In this document: positions 38,672-51,800 of the stretch, piece after piece | How the letters are laid out: each line of letters begins with the position of its first letter | Numbering within the stretch: position 1 is the first letter of the stretch | Assembly (NCBI GenBank): GCA_023101885.1 | Contig: JALPQD010000388.1 | Coordinates: 637,001 to 701,000, forward strand | DNA: 64,000 nucleotides | From: Typhlomys cinereus | Lineage: Eukaryota; Chordata; Mammalia; Rodentia; Platacanthomyidae | Direction of reading: 5' to 3' | The notes under the pieces: model-generated | The model's input: the letters and a program-made list of their open reading frames with translations, nothing else | What the model was told of the DNA's origin: nothing | Databases searched by the model: none | Position numbers and translations under genes: made by a program

Positions 38672-41600
38672 TGCATGTACACATACAGCCCTAAAGAAGT
38701 GTGCACACATGGACTCTCACACAATTCCAAGGTCTGTGCCTTCGCATAGTTCTTTTCATAAAGAATCAGTACAGAGTGCAAGGAAAGTTGAGACCTTCTA
38801 AAATGCATCATTGGGACCAAGAACCTTATGCACTATATTCCAGGGAGAAACAGACAATGACTTCATCAGGCTCAGAGTGAACACTGAAGGGCAAGAAACT
38901 AAAACACAGGGTGACCATCTTTGCAGATGAAAATGCAGGAATAAAACAAAGCAAACAGAAAGATGGAGGGGGCACCTTCAATAGATAAAGTACCTTTGTT
39001 GCAAAAGAAAAATAAGCAGACCCTCTCCAGTTTTTTCTGCCTGTTGACATATATTGCTTCTACTTTGCCAAGTTTTTATACCTCAAGATATACCCGAAGG
39101 CCACGCTGTTACAGATGAATTACAAAACCTGGCTCCCTGCTCAAGTGGCATTTGATAATGCCAGGCAGTAAGGGGGCCAATAAAGTCACCACGTCTACAA
39201 ATCAAATGAACCAATTCTGAAACACACGAAATCCTGCTTTGCTGCCCTTGCCAAAGTGGGAGAGGGCAGGGAGGGAAATAGAGGAGGAAACTACATAAAA
39301 AGGTAACTTATCCTTTATTCTTTGTGCATTTGTTATTATAACCCTCTGGATTGCTGAATGGCTAAGATAGTCATTTCTCATTTTTAGGTGTGTCCTGGTA
39401 GAAAGGGAAGACCAGCATGACTTTGTAAAATTTCTGATTTATGAAATTTAATTTTTAAAGAACTCACGGCTCAGTCCTATTTAAATATGTAACAGCCTCT
39501 CGAACATATGTAAGACTTATATGGGGTTTCCTGGGGAGAAGCCCTTATGGAACTATTCTGGTGAATAACTCCATATCAGCTGTAATTAACACAGAGTTGT
39601 TGGGAGGTGGAGCGCTCATGGAGCTTATGCCTTCTGCATTTGTCCAGGATCAACAATATGCAAGAAACTGTTCTGACTGTTGTCAATTGCTCAGAATGTG
39701 GCTTGTTTTCCTAAGCAGTTCGAAGTGTTCCCCTCAGCCACCCATTTGCACCATTTATTTGTTTAATAAAGTCATTATTCCCAAAGGGTACAACTTCAGC
39801 CCATCTCTAAATTATCCCAGATGCTAAATCAGCAGGTACAGACTAATGAGGTCAGATTGTGTCAAAAGCAAAACACCGAAATGTGTGTCTGCTACAGATA
39901 GAAACCCAGGCTCTCTGATCTGACAGATTCTAAACTATGTTTGTTGGAAGAATTTTGGAAATCATCAAGTTTCCAAACATAATTGTTTCCAACATCTCAC
40001 TTTCCTCCTCAACACAGTTGGGTAAAAGCTGGTGTGCATGTTGGTAGCAAGTTTGTAGTTTATATGCAAATGAGGGACATAGTGACACTTGGTATTATAC
40101 CAAAAACTAGAAAGAGTGAAAACTACTGGTTTACTCTTCTGCTTAAAGTTGATCAAATCATGATGTAGAGAGTTCAGACTGACTTAAACAGATTCAAATA
40201 TGGCTTAAGTATATTCCTTTACTCCTTGTGTGTGTACTCCTTTATAGCTATATATGTCTTCACAGTCTCCTCTTAACCTGTGATAAGCCTCCCTCATTGC
40301 TAGGTGCAGTGAACATTACTGAGGCAATGAACTTGGAAGGGCATCACACTAAACACATTTGGAGATTCTCCTTCTGTTTCAGCTCTCCAGAGTCACTGTC
40401 ATGTCACACTGGGTAAACTGTGTTTTGAAAACACCACAAGATGACATTGTTTTGACAACTTGCTAGTTGCTGTCTTTAGCCTACAGAAGTCAAAGCAAAT
40501 GTATTTTTCAGTGCTTAGTAATTAATAAGATCCGTTTCTGATGAGAGCATGAGACTGTGAGAATGTAGGGTTGATAATATGACTATTCACTGATGTGCTT
40601 TAAATTTAAAAGGTTTGCTCTAATGCTAAATAAATTTGGTGAATTAATAGGGAATTTTTTTACATAAAGAGAAGTTTGTGTTTGTAACTACTTGAGAGAC
40701 TTTAACTAACCTTTTGCAATTGGCTAGGGTTGACGTTAGCTTAGTAACTTAGTAGCTTAGTAACCATGAGCTCTAAAAATAAAATTCTGAGTGAGAATCC
40801 TACTCTGACACATACTCTGTGTCATGGGATTGTGTGACCTTGGGTAAGTCTCATTACCTGGGTGTGTTTTATATTTCTCCTGTTTTAAATAGAACTAGAG
40901 ATTCTGTCCCCAAAAGAATGTTTGAAGGGTTTGCTGAGATATAGAGTCTTTAAGTTTCTGGGTGCTAGTCTAGCATGCAGTAAAAGCATTCCCTATTTAG
41001 TGTTAGGTTGCTGTGAAACTGAATTGAAAGTGTTATTATTTATCTCTTGACATCTGACCTGGCTGCCAACCTACTTTACAAAGGTCTCTAGTAAGACTTG
41101 TCCTATCATTCATATGAAGGCTTCTTTCCAACAAGCAGGTGAGGTACAGCTAAGTTTTGCTTTCTCACACTGACTTTCTTTCCCCTGAAAAATTTGGTTA
41201 AGTTTGACAGCCTGCATCTTTTTGTTGTTGTTTTTGTTTAATTGAAAATGAATGTGTCACTTTTCAAATTGATGTATTTTTCAGCCATGTCAATTTTTCC
41301 CAGGTAGCAGGGATAAAGGGGATGTTCTTGGCTAACAAGAAGATTGACAACCAGGTGAAGACTTTCATCACGTACAACAAAGGCAGAGACTGGCGTCTGC
41401 TTCAGGCACCAGATGCAGATCTCAGGGGGGACCCCGTGCACTGTTTGCTGGTGAGTCTTCGTGTTGGAGCAGAGTGGAGGGATGGAATTGGTATCCAGTG
41501 AGTGGGCATAGATGGTTCTGGAATTTCTGCTCAGTTGATGAACCAAGTGGGAAAGGAAGGGAAAGAAGGCTCTGGAAAGGTCTATACTTGGTGATAGACA

Positions 41601-42700
41601 CAAAGAGTGGAGCATGGCTGCAGTTCTTGCTAATTTCCAGGGTTCTTATTTGCAGTCTCAGTATTTCTGTTTTTGCTTGTTTGTTTATTGAGATGTGGAC
41701 CCAGAGCCTAATGTTTGCTAATCCCACACTCTACCAGTGAGCACATATACTCTAGCCCTCCATCCCACTATCTACTGAGCATCACCTATGACACTTTGAT
41801 TGAGAATACAGAAGTTTACATCTCCTGTGTGGGTGTTGCCTGAGCCCTCTTGCTTTCCAAGAAAAATCGCCTGTTACACAAAGAATGATGTGTATGCCTG
41901 GCTATGGAATTGATCAACTGAATGCAGAATCGTGTGAGTGTATTTTCCTATGGTAGTATTTTGTCACATTTTGAGAGAAGTTTATGACTCGAAAAAGGGT
42001 TATGAATCATTGATTAAAACCTCTGTGTACTTTCTCTGTGTTTTGTTCACTTGTCTTAGTTTATATAAAGCTTGAGTTGTCCGAAATCCTGTCCAGTAGG
42101 GGAAAATATAACCTAGTACTTGTTTTTCTGCCTAATGATCTGTTGGAACACAGTCATGCTTTTTCATTTCTTTGCTGTCTGTAGCTACTTTCATTCTCCA
42201 GTTGTAGAATCAAGTAGTCATGTGTGGCTGACTAAGTCTACCATATTTATTTCCTGGCTATTCAGTTAATTTTCTCAGTTAAATATGTCAGCATGAGATC
42301 CTTCATATATATTTTCAAGGATGGAATGGTATCTAAGAGACTGATAAAATAGGGATTTTGCTATCAAGCAGTGATCAGTCTACTTCTCTGTTTGAGTGAG
42401 GCTAAATTAATAAATGAAAGATAGCTTAGTCACATCTCACCTTATCACATCTCACCTTATCACATCTCACCTTATCAGCTCTGATGACCATTGTGTGATT
42501 GATAAACCAACAGATGCCAAGTGAATGTACATGGAAAAGAGGAGATTAATAGCAAAGCAAAATACTGTTAGATTAATATGACTGCATTCAGTGAAACCAT
42601 TCAGAAGTTGTGTTTAAGGCCATAAAAAGAGATCAGTATGAGAAGTTTGAGAAAAGGCTAATTGAGATTTGGGTATGCGTATGTGTAGTCAGTCAGTCTG

Positions 42701-42746
<46 letters not shown>

Positions 42747-42857
42747 ATGTTAGTGTCATGTGCTCACCAATCATACAACTGGAAATCCTCTATCAGTAAT
42801 CTATATTTCTATAAGTCTATCCATCTATCTATCTAAGTCTGTCTATCTATCTGTTTG

Positions 42858-42899
<42 letters not shown>

Positions 42900-45800
42900 A
42901 TCATGTGTCTTCTATCATCTACCATGCATAGAATCCATGCTTCTGTCTGTGAATCGTTCAGCTAGCAACGTCCTTACCTACTATCTAGGTACCAATCTTC
43001 CTTTATTCACATTCTTCACACAACTCTTTCTTCGACATTATTTTCACTCAGCAGCTTTCTTCTGTCCCCCAGTGAGTGGGAATGCTCACTTTGCTGTTTC
43101 ATCTCACACAGAAGTCAGTGGCTCACCCTTCTCCTCAAGGAGAACTAGCAGCTATGCCTTGACATTATTAGCTGTGGAAGATATTTCAGATGTCACCATG
43201 CATCAGAAAAGCAATTACCAACATATCATTGAACCCCCAAAATCTAGCATGGATCACAGGCACTAGGATTTTTAGAGGCCAGGGACTAACAGCCACAATA
43301 GTGTTCCTATATTAAGGAGAACACAAAAAAGAGCTCTAGGCAGTGCCACTGAGTCCTTACACCTCATCAGAGAGGAGGACCCAAAGGGAAGTTTGACATG
43401 CATAGTGAAGGATGCTCCAGGAATGGTGGGGGAGGGAGCACTGGGAGAAAGGGAGGGAGGGGGGGAAAGGAAAGGAAAAATGGGGGAGGGAGCAAGGGGA
43501 TCCAGGGAGGGGTGGAGGGAGGGATGGGAATGGGGTACTTATCAACTTTGTATGAGTAAATGAAGTAAATAAAAGAAAAGAAATTAAAAGAAAAAAAGAA
43601 AGAAAAGCAGTCCAAATTCAACTTCCCACTCAGCTTCCATCATTACTACTGACAACTTAAAGAAAATACAGAAATCCAATGACAGACTAAATAATGTTGC
43701 AGTTGTTTATTGGCTAGCTATACAAGGCATTATTCAGTGATAATTTTTTAAAGGTCACCTTTCTAGTTGAACTATTCCTGGTTATAGCACTTGATGTTGA
43801 ACCTAAGATTCATGGCACGTACCTGTACTGTAATATTATCCCCCATTCCTCCCACATAATATAGAAATTATGCAGTGAAAGAAATGCTGTCTGTATACAT
43901 GTGTACATTTAGTATGTGTATGTGTGTATTTGTATACATCTCATATTTACATTAATTGCATTACCGAGGCAATTTAGGGAAACATGATGTTTAATATTCA
44001 TGCTCATTGTTTCAGGTTAAAGTTCATTATGGCAGGAAATTTATACCAGCATCAAGGAGGTGAAGGAAATGACTATACTATATTCTCAGGAAGATTTGAG
44101 AGAAGGGTACACACTCTAGTTTGCCAGTCTGCCAAACACAACCAGTTCTTTCTGCATCCTATCCATCTGCCTGGAGAGTGGTCCCACTCACAATGCCCTG
44201 AAGTCCTCATGTTAATTACACAATGACTTTTAGGCATCTCAGAATCTTGACTTAACTAAATAATTCTACAAGGGTCTGTCTAAAGGTCAGCTGTCAATTG
44301 ACAAAGTTGATTTCTGTAACTAACCTGCCACATCTGTGTAGTACCATGCAATGTGGTATTGGTGTAGTAGGCATGTGTGTATGAACTAGAGGATGACAGA
44401 TGACATAGGTATCTTCTTCACTTGTTCTCCATATAATTAGTCTGTTAGAGACAGGATCTCTTACTGAACCTAGAGATTACCACTTTGACTAGGCTGGCTA
44501 GTCACTGATCTCCAGGATCTACGAGCATTTCATCAGTTGAGTTGTCTCTCCAGCTGCTGAAGATGGGTTTTAATAAAACACTTTAACCAGGTACTCCCAA
44601 CCCAAGTGTATCCACCATAGACAGGCAGAATCAGTTTCTTTCTCTATCTCCACTGAGACTCCTAACTTACATCACAATCATTTCTCGCCTGGTCCTCACT
44701 CATAAGTTTGTGATTGGTCTGCATTTCTACCTGTGACCCATTATTCACACAGTAATCACTGTGACTTTTTTAAAATCATTGAGAAAGCATTGATGTTGAC
44801 CTACAGCACGGCTGAGCCAGTGAAGTGCCTGCATGTATCCTGATGACCTGCGTTCACTCTCCAGAAACCCACATGGTGGCAGGAGAAAAACCCAAAAGTT
44901 GCCACATTGTTCTCTCTCTCTGTCTCCCTCTCTCTCTCCATATCTCTCTCTCTTTTCTCTCTCTCTCTCTTTCTCTTTTAGAGAGAAAAAATTTACAGTT
45001 GACCAGTTTTGTTCTTGGTGGTCCTGGGAATCAGTTCTCTATCGCAGCCGTGTACCCCAGCAATAAAATATTTTTGAAAAGCTTTAGTGACTTTGGACAA
45101 ATGTATATTCCCTACTGTGTGTCCACTCCCACAGTCAATTTGTAACATTTTCATCATTCTGAAATCCCGTGTGTTCTGCTCTGAAGTTGAAACACACTTC
45201 TGGTCTGAGACCCATACCATTTGTGTGTTTCCTTTATAGTGTATCAGATTTCTCATTTCTCCACTTTTACAAAATGTTACAGCATGGACTTTGAAAAACA
45301 TCTTATCCCTTATTTATTTCAGCTATCTGCTGCTTTCTTGTTCAAGTAGAATAAATCAAAGATTGTGATCGGCTCATTACCTTTTCCTATCTGCACCTCT
45401 ACCATCTCTCCTTTCCTCAGACATCGGCTGCTAGATTGGGGTGTATTTCTTTCTAAATCTTGACCTACAGTATTCATGTATGTATTATAATTCTTAAATT
45501 TCCTGTTACTTCTCTTAAAGTGTCTTTTTTTTCCCTAAGCAGAATTTTCTTTGCTGTCAAATCCTTGATTCTCAGGTAGTTTTTATGTTTCTACTGAATT
45601 TATGTCTGTTTACATGTGTTTTTCTTTATGACTCTACTTGCTATGTGAAATTAGCTTTCCAAATGTTGGGTTCCTTATACATTTTTCTGCAGTTAATTCT
45701 AAGCTTCATGAACATAAGACCTGTGTCTGCCATTATTTCAATTCCAGAGATCTACTCCAAGAGTCAGACTTACCTGCCTCATGGCAGATGGTCAGCATAC

Positions 45801-48800
45801 AAGTTATGTTTGAGAGTTTTGTGTTTGAAGTGTATGGATTTTGTGCTTGGATCATAGTAGATGCTATGCCTTACCTTTCCAGTTTTACAGAAGGATTCAT
45901 AATATTTTTTAGTATAAAGGAAATGGTAATATTCACCTGCTTAACTCATGGATTCAAGTTTCACCTGATGTTAACAAAGCCAAGAGGCTCAAATAAGATT
46001 GAGGAAAGATGAATTACTGTGTTGCACAAACAGTATCCAGCGGTCTTTGGACCTTCCTCCCTTGTTAACCTTGTTGCTGGAAGTAGCTTCAAATGAACTT
46101 AACAATGAGGTGGCAAAAAGAGAAGGAAAAATGACAAAGGCATTGGGGAAGAAAGACCAAAATCACTTTATGAAAACCTGCCAAAGTCTCAAAACAGGAA
46201 GGAACATCTTTGAGCTACAAGATACCCAGGTTATTAAAAAAAAAACAAAAACAAAAACAAAAAAACAAAAAACCTTCTTTAGACCTGGAAGCTCATGGTG
46301 AAGAGGAGATAAAAAAGTGACTTTAGATTGTGAGCAGTTGGAAAGTGACAGTGTCACCCAAAGCGCAGCTGAGTGATTAGAAAAGTGATTTTCCAGCAGA
46401 ACTGTTACAAACGTGGAACGAGGTCAGCATTACAGTTCCAAATGGAATGTCCCTGATAAAATGTATTCTGCAGAAATAAGACATCCAGGGTAATTCGGGG
46501 CCGTATTTTTAGGACTTTCAGACTGATTGCCTGGAGGGCTCAGCTGGGATTTCTTTCCTCTGTAGAATGCATTGTTCAATTAGGTAAGGTATTACAGGTC
46601 GTGGTCCACCTGCCTCCAAAGACTCAGCATTGGGCTCCCATGAGGCATGATGTGAGCAGGGCTGAGTCAGTGACAAATCCTTGGGCCCCTGGGAAAACAC
46701 AGCGTTTGGTGTCGAGAGGCCCTGACTTCCATATGGATTCATTACACTTTTTCATTTTTTAACTGGAACTAAGCAGGGATCTGTCTCAGGAGATTTGCAA
46801 ATCTGTTTTCCTTCTTCCCTTCATTGCCTGTTTCTCTGAACACTATGCTGGAGTGGACTGCGGCTGAATGACTAGATATCCATATCTATATAGCTGGTTT
46901 GAAGGCCTCCTTTTTCTCTGCAGTTTACTCTTATGGGGAGCTAATGGTTTGACACCTATAATTCAAATTAGCCAAATATATGAGAACACATGCACTTAGG
47001 GGAAGGGAGTTGTGCAGATGTTATTTAGGAGGTTAGCTTCTGCCTTATTACTAATGAAAGTTATGATCTGACTTTATAGTAACATAATATTCAGATGAGT
47101 AACCATGAGAGCATGAAGGTTGTTGTTATGGAGATTGGAGAGCAGGAGAAAACATTGAAACTGGTTGAAATTTTTTACCATTGATTTATTTAATTATTTA
47201 CTTATGGAGGTGGAAATTCACATGCCTGCCACAGCCAAGATTAGAAGATGATTTTGCGTGAGTTGATTCTCTCCTTTACCATGTGGGTCTCTGGAGAACA
47301 AACTCATATCATCAGACTAGGAAGCAAGCAACTTTACTCACTGAGCCATCTTGTCAGACCTAATGCTGGTCACATCTTAAATCATCCCAGTTTTTAAAGG
47401 TTATTTATTTAGTGGGAAAACGCTGCCTGTCTTTTCATAATTCCCCACTGGCATCCCAAGGCAATTAAAAAACAAAAGATAATGAATGGATCATCCTGGA
47501 AAACATTATGCTAAGTAAAAGAAGCCAGTCACAGAAAGCAGATAGCACAAGTTCTCACTCACATGTGAAATCTGCATAATGGAATTGATAGGTAGAAGCA
47601 GAATATTGATGAACGGGACGGGGGGGAGTTGTAGGGAGGGGAAGCATTAGTTAAAGAATATAAACTCCTAGGCTACAGAGTGAGGCCCTGTTTCAAATTG
47701 CTAAAATGACAGGAAAAGCTGGGTGGTTTACAATATTTGAATACAGGATAAGTATTTGAGTTAAAAAAAATAATGGACTTAGTAAATGTAAGCACTATTT
47801 ATTGAACACTTAGAGTGGCTAAATAATTTTCACTGGATAAAAAATAAGTCAGAAAACAGAAGTCAATGGTGAGCAGAAGCTCCCTGGTGGGCTCCAAGGT
47901 TCGTGAGCTCCCTAGACAAAAGGAAGATGCAGTGTCCTTAGGCCTTTTTCATAGTTTTCCATTGATTCCAGTGACTCAAGTTCAACCTTATACCTGTCAA
48001 AGACTAAGAACTTCATTTCTCCCAGATTTGAACATTCCATGATATGCCATGGCTCCTGAGTGCCTGTGAGTAGGCAGCTGGCTTCCAGAGAGGTAAGCTG
48101 ACCACCCCTCCTCTGATGTCAGCTGCCAGGTCCTTGCTGATTGGATGGACCTTCTTGTACACATATGGAAAGAGAAAGGGTATAGCAAAGGACCTACTCT
48201 ACTTTGACTTTGTTCTGTTGGAGATTATCCAGGAAAGGGGGACCTTTGGGAGGGGTTCTGTACCTATCTGAGAACGAGAAAAATAAAGGCAAGAAGGAAG
48301 AGAAAAGTATACCAAATATGGCTCCCTAGCCAAAACATTCATGAGGATTCGATACTCTTGTTGTGTGGCCTCCAGGAATTTGGATGAGCATAATGAAATT
48401 TACGTATCATGATGCATCATTGACAAATGTTCAGAACCAGCAACATACAAAAGTTTTAGTTAAGAAAGCAAACAGGAATCATGTACTGTTTTCTTGATAT
48501 ACTGTGCAGATTATGTAATAAAAAATAATAAAAGGAAGGGAATGGGAAAATGCTATAGAATATTCTCCACATACCAGCTGGGGGCAATCCAGTACTACAA
48601 ATGTGAATGAGGAGGAAAAATGTACTGGAAAGTTTATCTCTAATGTTTCTGCTGCAGCATGAACTGGCGCCTTTTCCTTCCTCTCCAATGAATGGCCAGG
48701 TCCTCTGAAATCCAGGGCCACAGAGCAGTTCTGATAGAGCCCATTGAAAATGCCGTCTCATCTGTGCCCTGCCAAGCTGCTATGTCAAATAATCCTTGGC

Positions 48801-51800
48801 TAAACTGGCAAAGATGGGCTAAACAGTTTTCCTACTATGCTAGTACCATTTCCAAGGCACTTATTAGGGCAATATGGAGATAGCACAATATCACTCGCCT
48901 TACAGCCGTTTTTAAACAAGTCTGTGCACTCGTGATTCTGCTGTAAAACAGTGATATCTCTAATATACCTGCAGCAGAAACATCACAACAACATATTGAA
49001 AGCCTCTGTAGATAATCTTTTTAGATCATATGCAAGAATCACGGGATAAAACAAAGTGCTGCTAGGCACGACATCACCTGTCTAGTGTGCCTCTGAGAAG
49101 ATAAAACTGTGCCACAAGGTGAGTGGCTAAATAATTTTCACTAGATAAAAAATAAGTCAGAAAACAGAAGACAATGGTGAGCAGAAGGTGAAGTAGATAA
49201 TATAGGTAAAATAAATTTTCATAGATCAGAGGAAAAGAAGCCTCTGAAGATTGCAGATACCAGGAAAGTTCTATGGAAAAAATGGTTCAGTAACTTCACT
49301 TCATCCTATCTAAGTATTGGTGAAGCATTCCATGACGTTGTCCTGGCTCCTCCCCAACATTGAATGCTTCCTATTCTTTTCTATCGGATAAAAAGAAGCC
49401 ACATATTTAGCTCTGGCATTTTCATTTTTCCAGGTTGATCTTCCTCTCTCTTATAGATAAAGCTTTGCATGAAATTTTCATGTAAAAACGAATAATTTAT
49501 TGTTCCTTGAGAGTTTTACTCTGTGTCGGTAGCGAGCAAACGATCCTATTGTGATCTTCTGCTTTATTCTGTAGTCTTTGGCTGCTTTTATTCCCAAGTT
49601 TCATTTCCAGTTTGTCATTTACTCCATCCTGTATAAACTTAATCATTTCATCTCTGTAGCTCTCTATCTACTGGCTGAGACTCACGGAGCAGAATAAAAG
49701 TAATAACACAGACACACTGGTGGTTCCAAGAACTCAAGTCGATAAGATTAGAAAGTAATCTTCCTGAGATATGAAAAGGAATGTGGGTTTAAACACAAAC
49801 TTGTATTTTTGACAACTCTGTACAAGGACTCTTTTAAATGAAATTCATATAAGATTTATTATCCATTTTGGGCAAAAGCATTGATACCTTAATCAGGGAA
49901 TTCGATCAAAGTCTCCAGATATAGATAAACAAGTTTCTTACATTTTTATTTAAATTTTATTACTAGTGCATTTCTTTCAACAATGACTTTTTATATTGAA
50001 TGAAATGGAAGGGTGATCAGAGAGGGGATATCTATTGTAAAAATGTGTTTTGGGCATGCATGAAAATATCATGAAGGAACTCATTACTGTGCACAATTAA
50101 TTTTCATGAATAACAGCAACACGGATTGCGATGGAGACACGGTGCCACTTGTGGATGTTAGAAGAGCTTCACGCGCTACACACCTTCTACTTAGACCACA
50201 GTGTGAAATAAGAAGGACCGAGCTGATGACTGACTCTTTTAGGCATCTTCCTCCTCTGAGTTAGCCTTGTTTCTTGGCTTCATGACCCATTTCTTATCTT
50301 TAAACTTGCCTGACTACATACTGGATCTTGACACTTCAATTTCTTTCTCGTTGTGCTGGCATTACCCAGACTCCAAATATCCTTTCAAACATGTTGATTA
50401 TATTATCAGCATCCATAAGCTACCCACATTTGACTCAGATATTATTTCTCCTGGAAACCGTTCCTAATCCCAATGTGTCTTCATTTTCTGAAATCATATT
50501 TTTATCACTTCTGCCTATTTAAACATTCTTTTATACTAATAAATGAAAAGACCTTATGTCTTTTATTATAACTTTTTAATGATTAAGATCAAATGTTGGT
50601 TCATAATTCTCTTACAAGTTTTACTAAGTATTTTACATACGAGTAACTACAATGTTTATCAACAACCAAGTGTTGCTTAAGTAAATTTCTTTTGTATCAG
50701 CTTGAAAGCTGTCTTATTCATGACTGAGAGTATATATTTGTGCAAAGAAAGATGATGGCTAGGTGGGAAGCTAGGTATGCTGACTGGATGGAGGGGCTCA
50801 TGGGTAGAACATTAGATGAAATTGTTGGATGGATGGATGGATGCGTAAATGCATGGATGGTCCATATTTGATCTTTAATGTTTGTTTCTTGTTTATTTGT
50901 CATTGCTTTTGTTTTGGGAGCCAGAGTCTCTCTGTGCACCCATAGATGGTCTGGAGCTGACTAGTGGACTAGACTAGACTCTGGCCTTGAACTTGCATCA
51001 ATACCACTGGATCAGCCTCTCAAGTTCTGGGATTACAGGACCATCATGCTTGGCTATATTGAAACCAGACTTGAAATGATCGTTTAGATTATATGTGCAT
51101 GTGACCCTCATTTCTTCTCTCCCTAGCCCTATTGCTCATTACACCTCCACTTGAAGGTCTCTGAGAATCCCTACACATCAGGGATCATTGCCAGCAGAGA
51201 CACGGCTCCAAGTATTATAGTTGCTTCAGGTAAGAAGCTTGTATGCTTTCTCACTATTGTAAGCAATGTTTATTTTCAGAAGCTAGATATCTGGGAACTT
51301 AATAAGCAAGCCAAAAATGTTTTTGAAAGGCACTTAAGCAGTCGGTCCTAGAGCTGAAAATCTCTATTGGATAGAAAGTTGTGCAGCAAGTATGCTGAAA
51401 TCTCTACTAGATAGAAAGTTGTGCATTGAAATCCTTCTCAGGCACTGTGGACTGCTGACTCATCACTGACTTTTGTAGAAAGTTCCTCCTACTAAGGGCC
51501 TTATTCCCTTTCTAGGTAATATAGGCTCTGAGCTGTCTGACAGTGACATCAGCATGTTTGTCTCTTCAGATGCAGGCAACACTTGGAGGCAGGTAAGAAA
51601 TACTCTGAGTTGGGCCACTCATGTTCTATTGGCATAATAATTGTCCAAGTTACTTCAAGTCTAGAAACTGATTCAGTAGCCAGACATATCAATCCGAACT
51701 CTCATAATTTCTTTATATCTTTTTAATGAAAGTTTTAAAGAAAACTTTAGGTGTAACTAGGTTTATACAGATTGATATTTTTATCCTTCAATAAAAGTAT

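Larger units (their letters stand above)
30498..41303 (+). other. SORCS3 intron, 10.8 kb
   Basis: It holds a SINE (30790-31100), MaLR-like pieces (31610-32215), MIR-like pieces (32545, 34420, 36745, 40785), a SINE cluster (34775-35538), an L1-like end (37070-37640) and TG/CA runs (38428, 38642). A 149-codon open frame near 35.5-35.9 kb has no recognisable product. Sequence 32800-34400, 35950-36700 and 38700-40750 shows no feature I can name. Confidence 0.8.
41451..51126 (+). other. SORCS3 intron, 9.7 kb
   Basis: It holds a 15-bp triplicate (42431), CTAT repeats (42700, 42816), a G-rich retroelement-like end (43350-43605), SINEs (44440, 44805, 47205, 50915), an L1 end (47480-47700) and a dispersed 67-bp duplicate (47813, 49121). 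Stretches 41500-42400, 45000-46230, 46280-47150 and 49200-50900 otherwise show nothing I can name. Confidence 0.8.

Noticed and set aside
42816..42900. CRISPR-like spacing of short repeats
   Set aside because: These are CTAT microsatellites in a mammalian intron, with no spacers between units.
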